Shown here one piece after another: positions 24,831 through 30,459 of a stretch of 30,459 nt of DNA. The notes below the pieces were generated by a model. That model worked only from the letters and a program-made list of their open reading frames with translations. It did not search any database and was not told the DNA's origin. The translations under genes were made by a program, and so were the position numbers. This stretch comes from PUPG01 sp031323845 (GTDB lineage Bacteria > Bacteroidota > Bacteroidia > Bacteroidales > UBA7960), in contig JAVIYP010000030.1 of assembly GCA_031323845.1 (NCBI GenBank), positions 1 to 30,459 on the forward strand, read 5' to 3'. Each line of letters starts with the position of its first letter. The stretch's first letter is position 1.

Positions 24831-25616
24831 ATGAACAAAGCACGTAACGCCCGGCGGCCTGTATATCTTTCCCTTTTGTGTACGCTGCTTTTTGCGGTTT
24901 ACCCGGTGCTGGCTTATTATGCCCATAATGCTGAACAGCTTGCAAACAGGCAGTTGATGTTTCCGTTGCTGGTGGTTGCGATGATTGCAGCTGTGGCTTA
25001 CAGCATCGCTTTTCTGCTTTCAGGAAATCACCTCAAGGCTGCTGCAGGCAGCTGTATCTTTTTGTTTTTCTTCTGGTTTTTCGATGCCGTTGCCGGATTT
25101 CTTCCGCCCGGACAGACAACAGCAGAGGCTGCTTTGGCTGTTGTAATGCTGGGCATAGGGCTTATCCTGTTTTTTGCAATGAAGCGCATCAAAAAAACTC
25201 AGAACCTGTTGTCGCTGATCTATATACTATTGATTCCCATAGCATTGCTGGTGGGGTTTAACCTTGCTGTCAGCATTAATGCCGAACATAAAAAAACCAC
25301 GACAGCAGGGTTGACACGGACTGTTACCGTTATACCGGAAGGGTAGGGGACGGATTACCCCGACATCTACATCTTGTTTTTTGATGAATTTGCCAGCCTG
25401 GAGAGTATGAAAAAGCTCTGGAATTATGACAACAGTGCCTTCGCACGGAAACTTGAAGAAAAGGGCTTCCATATTGCGCGTAACAGCCGTAAACGTTACG
25501 CCATGACCCACATGGCGATTCCCGGGGTGCTGAACCTGAAATACCTCGATCCGGATATCAGCCGTGCAGAAAGCTACAGGAAATACAACCTGAATTTGGT
25601 TTTAACCCTTATTTAA
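24831..25616 (+). pseudogene. Decayed membrane sulfatase-like hydrolase/transferase gene
   Basis: The frame opens with 171 codons encoding about four membrane helices (SLLCTLLFAVYPVLAYYAH, FPLLVVAMIAAVAYSIAFLL, LAVVMLGIGLILFFA, LIYILLIPIALLVGFNLAV) and stops at TAG, 25344-25346. The same frame continues without a shift through GTDYPDIYILFFDEFASLES and then KLWNYDNSAFARKLEEKGF. That is the start of an alkaline-phosphatase-superfamily (sulfatase or phosphoglycerol-transferase-like) domain, DxxDE-type, normally several hundred residues longer. Similarity ends near 25600, just where the opposite gene begins its last codons (stop at 25609). So the gene carries a nonsense mutation and a 3' truncation. 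TAG is a genuine stop here, since the GH97 gene also ends with it. Confidence 0.8.
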
Positions 25617-28600
25617 TGCACATCATTTTGTGCGAGATGCTTTGGCCGCTGCCAAGGGTGATGCGTCCGATGTAGAACCCTCTTGCCAGCTGCGATGCAT
25701 CAAAGCCGAGTTCATAACTGCCTGCAGGAAGAGGTTCATCATCGATCAGTGTAGCAATCAGCCTTCCTGTGATGTCAAACACCTGCAGGGTGAGCCTGTC
25801 GGCTGCGGGCAGTTCAAAGCGAATGTTGGTGTGCAGGCTGAATGGATTGGGATAGTTGTGCATGCGCAGCATATTCGCCGGATCCGCTACGTCGATCTCT
25901 TCAATATGCGTTGAAACTTCAAACTCCTCCTCGCCACCGGCCTGCCAGTAACGGGCTCCGTACTCCTGGAAAAACTCGTTGGCAACCCTGGAATTGTGTA
26001 TCACAAGCGTGTTTTCGTCGTTTTGGAAGTTGGCGTTGGCCGACCAGTTATGCGATCCCGTGATCACTTTGGCGTTATACCCTCCTTGTTCCCCGTCAAT
26101 AATGGCGTACTTATGATGAAGCAGTCCAAATGTGCCCTGGGGCAAATGATGCACGTCTGCCCAGCTGCTGAGGTATTCCCACTCGCTGGCTTGTCCGCTG
26201 ATATCGCCCAGGACGCCCCTGACCTTCACTCCCTGGTTAAACCGGCTTCGCATGGTGTTTGAAATAGTGCGGCGCGTGATCAGGTTAAGTCCCAGGTCAA
26301 TGGTTTTTTCAGCTGACGAAAGATGCCTGTTGATGTGCGACTCGGTACCTCCCTGCGGACTGAAATACAGTTCGATGCGCGTTTGGTCATCACCAATCCA
26401 GAACACAGACGGGTTGGTCACCGTTTTGTTGCGGCTGAAGCGGGCGTTGCCCGGATTGAAAGACCCGCTTTCGGCACCCCACATCTGGTTGAATTCCAAA
26501 AGGTAGGCGCGTGCCAGCGACACGTCCTGTACGACCACCATGTTCTGGAACTGGTTGTGTGTGCCCAGGTCGGTTGCATTCCACGAACCTGTGATGATCC
26601 GCGCTTTTGCCGGATCCTGGTGGTGCGCGTCAAAAACCGCAAACTTATTGTGCATCTGCTCGTTTCCGAGGCTTTGTACCGCTTTTACACCTGAGGCAGC
26701 AAGCTCCTGAATTACAGTATTGACACTTCCTGTATGCCCAGAAGCTATTATACGTATCGCAACGCCACGATGATGTGCATCAAGAATGGCATCAGCGATG
26801 ACTTCGCCAACAGAACCGCTGATGTTATAGAAAGCAAATTCCGCCGTTTCACTGGCCAAGTCAATATACCCGATAAATTTTTCAGCAAAATCGATGTTCT
26901 GGCTTGCTTCCTGGAAGGTAGCCAGCTCATGAGCCACATCTTTATTGAAAAAGACGTGTATATCGCCCGACGAGCCCGGGGGCGAGGATGTGGAAGTGAC
27001 ATAAATATTGGTGGCGGAGGTGTCGGCATCAAAGGCCGACCGGAGCTGGACTTTATACACTGTGGCTGGATCAAGGCCGGTCAGCGTAATGCTGTGCAGG
27101 GTTTTGTGCTCTTCATCCATCACCTTTCCGAGCTCCAGATCCCCGGTCAGGCCGTACCTTACCTCCGAATGTCCGGCATGAACGGTTTCCCAGCTTAAGG
27201 CTATAGAATGAGCCGTAGCTGAAACTTCATAGGGCGGGGCCGTGAAGATGATGGGACCGGTAAGCACTTCAAGGTCTTGTGTGAACCTGGGGAGTAGCTG
27301 ATGCGTGTTAATGAAACGCCCTGCAACACCGGTGGCAGCAATAATCGTATTGGGAATTACGGTGCCCGGTATGTTGGTAAAGTTGTCCACCCTTAACTCA
27401 GCCTCACCGTGAGCATCCACTACCGTATAGTTGGTGCCACCCGAAAATATGCCTGAGCCCGTAAACTCAAGCTCATTAATACGTACCAGCATACCCTCGT
27501 ATTCGCCGCTGTTGAGTTCAACGGTGTTGATGTTGACGGGTTCCTGAATGCTGTTGGCTTCCGGAAAAACCTCGAAGGTGACCTCGTCAATGATTTGCAG
27601 TAGGTTGTTAAAATGCCCGATATGACCGGTTACAATGATTGAATCACCGATAACGGCACCCACAAGGTATTCCTGCCGCATGATGTCGTCGCTGTACCAG
27701 GCAATGCCTGCTGTTTCATCCTGGAAATAGACAGGTCCGGCAAACTGATCAGCCACCGTCACCCATCCGGAAACGGTAACCAGTGAGCCCATGGGCAGGT
27801 TTCGTGCATCTGCAATAGGCACCGGCTGACTGGTGTCCAGCATTTCTGCGGTAAGATTAAGTGTAAAAACGGAGTTGTTTGGGTCATTGGTGTGTAACTT
27901 TAACATGCCTTCTTTTATACCCGGTGTCTCTGAGGCAAACATTAACTCGAATGAAGCGGTTTCCAGAAAGCCCAGCGTGGTTTCCGGTTCTCCGACAAGG
28001 TAAAACCCGTCACCGCTTATCTCATGATCATCAATAACCAGATCTTCTTCACCGGTATTGCGAATCTGCACAACGGCACCAGCCGTGCCGACGTTGGTGC
28101 CGAAGTTAAACGTGCTTCCGCTCTCATACGGGATATCGTTTATACGAAGAAAAATGGCCGGATGTTCTGAGTATTCAAAATAATCGCTGATCAGAATATC
28201 ATCAATATTGATCCGTGTGCCGGATGTTTTTGAGAAACGCAATCTGACGGCTCCGTCTATACTTGCAAGAAGGGTGTATTGCATAAGCTCAGAACCGAGC
28301 GAAAAACTTTCTCCCAGGTCTGTCCAGCTTGCACCCTGGTCAACGGAATAACTGACCTGGACGGCGCCATTGCTGTCTGAACTGAAATTGGCAGCGTAAA
28401 AAGAGAGCTCACCCAGGCCGTTTGGGGCATCAAACTCCATCTGTATGAATCCGTTCCTGATGCGGGCTGCCCTTTGTCCGTTTTTTTTATCCGTTGCCAA
28501 CGTCCCGATAAGAGCATCATCAAACTGCCAGGGACCCGTTCCAAGATCAATAACCTCAGCCGAGTAAGTCGCCTTGACCCCCTGTTCAAAATCTTCAAAC

Positions 28601-28671
28601 AGTTGTCCCGACGCAGTGCCTGCCAGGAATGACATCCATACTATAGTAGAAAAAATAACAATATACTTCAT
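25609..28671 (-). CDS. T9SS-secreted protein with two HKD (phospholipase D/nuclease) motifs
   Basis: The protein has 1020 residues. A signal peptide ends near residue 22 (GTASGQ). Residues about 24-170 look like a jelly-roll/choice-of-anchor domain (FEDFEQG, then RINIDDILIS). About 180-280 is a HYDIN/choice-of-anchor-D-like sandwich (IRNTGEEDLVIDDHEISGDG). About 285-465 is OB-fold-like (LVTVSGWVTVADQFAGPVYF). About 485-570 is a fibronectin III module (SIALSWETVHAGHSEVRYG). Residues about 580-910 carry two phospholipase-D-type half-sites: H674-N-K676 with D681, and H852-H-K854 with D859, each followed by ITGSWNATD or ITGSHNWSAN. The last 80 residues are a T9SS type A sorting domain (NYPNPFSLHTNIRFELP to the KMMCIK end). 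Likely exported phosphodiesterase: nuclease or phospholipase cannot be separated by sequence. It follows the serpin gene by 77 bp. Confidence 0.92.
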   Translation of the reverse strand: MKYIVIFSTIVWMSFLAGTASGQLFEDFEQGVKATYSAEVIDLGTGPWQFDDALIGTLATDKKNGQRAARIRNGFIQMEFDAPNGLGELSFYAANFSSDSNGAVQVSYSVDQGASWTDLGESFSLGSELMQYTLLASIDGAVRLRFSKTSGTRINIDDILISDYFEYSEHPAIFLRINDIPYESGSTFNFGTNVGTAGAVVQIRNTGEEDLVIDDHEISGDGFYLVGEPETTLGFLETASFELMFASETPGIKEGMLKLHTNDPNNSVFTLNLTAEMLDTSQPVPIADARNLPMGSLVTVSGWVTVADQFAGPVYFQDETAGIAWYSDDIMRQEYLVGAVIGDSIIVTGHIGHFNNLLQIIDEVTFEVFPEANSIQEPVNINTVELNSGEYEGMLVRINELEFTGSGIFSGGTNYTVVDAHGEAELRVDNFTNIPGTVIPNTIIAATGVAGRFINTHQLLPRFTQDLEVLTGPIIFTAPPYEVSATAHSIALSWETVHAGHSEVRYGLTGDLELGKVMDEEHKTLHSITLTGLDPATVYKVQLRSAFDADTSATNIYVTSTSSPPGSSGDIHVFFNKDVAHELATFQEASQNIDFAEKFIGYIDLASETAEFAFYNISGSVGEVIADAILDAHHRGVAIRIIASGHTGSVNTVIQELAASGVKAVQSLGNEQMHNKFAVFDAHHQDPAKARIITGSWNATDLGTHNQFQNMVVVQDVSLARAYLLEFNQMWGAESGSFNPGNARFSRNKTVTNPSVFWIGDDQTRIELYFSPQGGTESHINRHLSSAEKTIDLGLNLITRRTISNTMRSRFNQGVKVRGVLGDISGQASEWEYLSSWADVHHLPQGTFGLLHHKYAIIDGEQGGYNAKVITGSHNWSANANFQNDENTLVIHNSRVANEFFQEYGARYWQAGGEEEFEVSTHIEEIDVADPANMLRMHNYPNPFSLHTNIRFELPAADRLTLQVFDITGRLIATLIDDEPLPAGSYELGFDASQLARGFYIGRITLGSGQSISHKMMCIK

Positions 28672-28748
28672 AAATATATATAGATTAATCTTAATTAATT
28701 ACGATAAATGTTTTTGATGCAAACCTGAGGTCTGAATGAATATGCGTG

Positions 28749-29984
28749 TTATTCGCCGGGGTTCATTACCCTTCCGGCAAATAGTATACTATGGTGCTGA
28801 TTGTCTTTAATGAAGAAGATAAACGGCCTGTTGGCCATAAACACCGTGCGCGGATCAGGATCAATGGATGTTTTCCTGATAATGACCACGGCTGTGGCGG
28901 CAGCGGCTTCCGTACCCTCCTCAGCCACTTCGATCATGGCCTGGTGGATCACTTTGTCGATTTTCAGTTCGAGATCGCCCGTCATGCCGCTGAAATCGGC
29001 CCTGCGGGTGAATGGGTCAACCATGCCCATTTTCATAAGTACATCCTCGAGATCGAATTTAGTTTCTGCCTCGAATTTTGGAAGGAAAACATCCACTTCT
29101 TGTTTTTGCATCTCACCGATGATCTTGTTATAATAATCAGGGTCAAGTATTTCATGGATTTCTTCAAGGCTGGTGCCGTGTTTCGGAAGCAATACCAGCA
29201 TGGAAAAGTCTTTGCCGGCATAGGGTAATTCGAGGGCCTGGAGCTTATCGTTTTCAGCGTAAGCCAGCGTGTCGGTCCTGTGCATAAAATCAGCCATTAC
29301 ACGTTCAGCCTCGGATACATAAAAAATGTTTTCCCTGGTATTGTCAGGATTGAATTCGGTTAACCAGGGTCCGAAAAAATGAATGGCATTAACCAGAACA
29401 AGCCTGGTGTCCTCTGTCAATACGCCCGGCACAATCAGGTCTTTGATTTTTTCACGCGTTTCCTCATACACCCAGTCGTTGATCTCTTTTCGAACCTGCT
29501 CCCTGTTGGTTTCAAAGTTAACCAGGAAGGTTTCGCTGTTGAAATAGTTTTTATTGATTTCAAAGAATTGCTCAAGGAAATGGTAATCTTCCTGGGCCCA
29601 CAGGCTGTTGGCAACGTTAAGCTGCACATCATTGGAAGCCATGTGTTGCAGTGAAACCAGGTAGTCTCTGAAGTTATTGCGGAATCTTTGCTGGTCTTTG
29701 TCGAAATGCATGACGCGCGCCATTTCCAGCATTGTGGTGTTTCTTGCGCCGGTATAGGTCATGGCCAGTGCAGTGGAAATACTGAATGGTGAAACAACCA
29801 TATTGTTTCCGGTAAAGGGAATCTCTTGAAGGAGATCGAAGGCAAACTGATTGTTGCCCTGCGCAACCGGCCTCTCCTCTGTGTCGTTATGCATGGTTTT
29901 GTTATCTCTGTATGCTCTCGGTGTACATCCGGTGGCCATAACGGTAAGGATTAATGCGTATGTAAGAAATACGGTTTTTTTCAT
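28749..29984 (-). CDS. Serpin lipoprotein with inhibitory-type hinge
   Basis: The protein has 411 residues. The signal peptide ends in lipobox ATGC (Cys20), so it should be a lipoprotein. Serpin signatures are present: NNMVVSPFSISTALAMTYTGA, NVANSLWAQ, LVLVNAIHFFGPWLTEF, LELPYAGKDFSMLVLLPK and NRPFIFFIKDNQHHSILFAGRVMNP. The hinge EEGTEAAAAT (355-364) matches inhibitory serpins, with small residues at P12-P9. Counting P17 as E355 places P1 at K371 (IIRKTS), next to R370, which suggests a trypsin-like target. The loop is five residues longer on the prime side than in alpha-1-antitrypsin, so the scissile bond is uncertain. Role: likely protection against host or competitor serine proteases, or control of its own (inference). 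Upstream of the HKD-protein gene on the same strand, gap 77 bp. Confidence 0.96.
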   Translation of the reverse strand: MKKTVFLTYALILTVMATGCTPRAYRDNKTMHNDTEERPVAQGNNQFAFDLLQEIPFTGNNMVVSPFSISTALAMTYTGARNTTMLEMARVMHFDKDQQRFRNNFRDYLVSLQHMASNDVQLNVANSLWAQEDYHFLEQFFEINKNYFNSETFLVNFETNREQVRKEINDWVYEETREKIKDLIVPGVLTEDTRLVLVNAIHFFGPWLTEFNPDNTRENIFYVSEAERVMADFMHRTDTLAYAENDKLQALELPYAGKDFSMLVLLPKHGTSLEEIHEILDPDYYNKIIGEMQKQEVDVFLPKFEAETKFDLEDVLMKMGMVDPFTRRADFSGMTGDLELKIDKVIHQAMIEVAEEGTEAAAATAVVIIRKTSIDPDPRTVFMANRPFIFFIKDNQHHSILFAGRVMNPGE

Positions 29985-30176
29985 GGTGTTGGTTTTTTAT
30001 CAGGTTATCTGATACGCTTTCTGCAAATATCAGATAAAAACCGTTCTGTGCCCTGATACTTTTTCTGTATTTTGTGAGCTTGTATTCTACAAAGGTACGT
30101 CAATTTTTTTATGTATTTATATTTATGTATTTACTTGATTTACTATGCTTTGTATTTCTGCTGTGAAGCCGAGTTG

Positions 30177-30216
30177 ATGTGCAGATGTGCAAATGTGAAA
30201 ATGTGAAAATGTGCAG
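30177..30216. repeat. Five 8-bp tandem units, ATGTGNAR-type
   Basis: Five consecutive octamers start at 30177, 30185, 30193, 30201 and 30209: ATGTGCAG, ATGTGCAA, ATGTGAAA, ATGTGAAA, ATGTGCAG. Variation is at positions 6 and 8. Non-coding. Confidence 0.85.
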
Positions 30217-30360
30217 ATTTCAGATGTCAAGCTATTGTTGAATTGTTTATTTGTTTAATCGTTTAATTGTTGAACCGTTGATATTTCACTTAATCTGCTT
30301 TTGGCTTTTAGCAAGATAATCTGCAAATAGCCAAGAGCTAACAGCCAATAGCTGTTTTCC

Positions 30361-30441
30361 TTTTTCATTTTTCATTTTTCACTTTTCACTTTTCACTTTT
30401 CACTTTTCACTTTTCACTTTTCACTTTTCACTTTTCACTTT
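30361..30441. repeat. Heptamer tandem tract, TTTTTCA / CTTTTCA
   Basis: Three TTTTTCA units (30361-30381) are followed by eight CTTTTCA units (30382-30437) and a partial unit. The change of a single base at a boundary suggests two expansion events. Seven bp is not a multiple of three, so length changes would shift any reading frame. Non-coding here. Confidence 0.9.
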
Positions 30442-30459
30442 ATCTGCTTGGTCTAACCC

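Larger units (their letters stand above)
29985..30459. other. 475-bp intergenic end of the window, repeat-rich
   Basis: No gene was seen. The section nearest the serpin should hold its promoter: GATATTTG at about 30024-30031 (minus strand) is a one-mismatch TAnnTTTG candidate. Beyond it lie an A/T-rich stretch, the 8-bp repeat at 30177-30216, a loose 9-bp pattern with TTGTTTA words at 30233-30285, a block with AGCCAA and AGCTAACAGCC words at 30328-30354, and the heptamer tract at 30361-30441. Confidence 0.5.

Noticed and set aside
25344..25346. TAG recoding (pyrrolysine or suppressor) in the sulfatase-like frame
   Set aside because: The GH97 gene ends at TAG in the same window, and the sulfatase-like frame is also truncated downstream, which fits decay better.

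Overview
The window looks like a chromosomal segment of a Bacteroidota bacterium, probably a Bacteroidales/Marinilabiliales-like environmental lineage; the order is inference. Supporting signs are a T9SS type A C-terminal sorting domain, a TonB-dependent receptor with an N-terminal carboxypeptidase-regulatory-like domain, DUF5686, a GH97 alpha-glucosidase lipoprotein, several promoters of the Bacteroidota form TAnnTTTG, and few clear Shine-Dalgarno sequences. No tRNA, rRNA, CRISPR, transposase or phage gene was seen. The region is mostly cell-envelope and secreted-protein genes.

Left part (1-7540). A two-copy 42-bp repeat opens the window and a four-copy 41-bp repeat of the same family, in opposite orientation, lies at 7350-7537. 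Between them are a three-gene forward operon (a small secreted protein, an FlgT/LPP20-like plus DUF4384 secreted protein, and a DUF5686 outer-membrane protein), then two reverse genes (a DCC-family thiol protein and a GH97 lipoprotein with its own promoter).

Middle part (7645-15945). A 987-residue secreted protein fuses a peptidase-MA-like zinc protease domain, a TolB-type propeller and an outer-membrane barrel. It converges on a reverse pair: a TonB-dependent receptor followed by a protein built of 16-residue AGF-type repeats (LA_2272-like surface repeat). A DUF418 membrane protein comes next.

DNA-repair pair (16371-21203). A SbcD/YhaO-like metallophosphoesterase is followed by a Rad50/SbcC/YhaN-like ATPase of 1161 residues, which has two central membrane segments, no zinc hook, and a C-terminal extension of about 235 residues. 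An SRPBCC protein gene overlaps its 3' end head-on.

Right part (21859-30459). Two decayed genes are present: an N-terminal stub of a MacB/FtsX-type ABC permease, and a membrane sulfatase-like gene with an in-frame TAG and a lost 3' half. Around them are a membrane HELGH metalloprotease, a patatin-like phospholipase, a 1020-residue T9SS cargo protein with two HKD (phospholipase D/nuclease) motifs, and an inhibitory-type serpin lipoprotein. The window ends in an intergenic patchwork of 7-, 8- and about 9-bp tandem repeats.

No obvious complete defence or mobile system is present. The most unusual items are the inverted repeat arrays around 7 kb, the membrane-anchored Rad50-like pair, the protease-propeller-barrel fusion, the 16-residue repeat protein beside a TonB receptor, and the serpin next to a secreted HKD enzyme.
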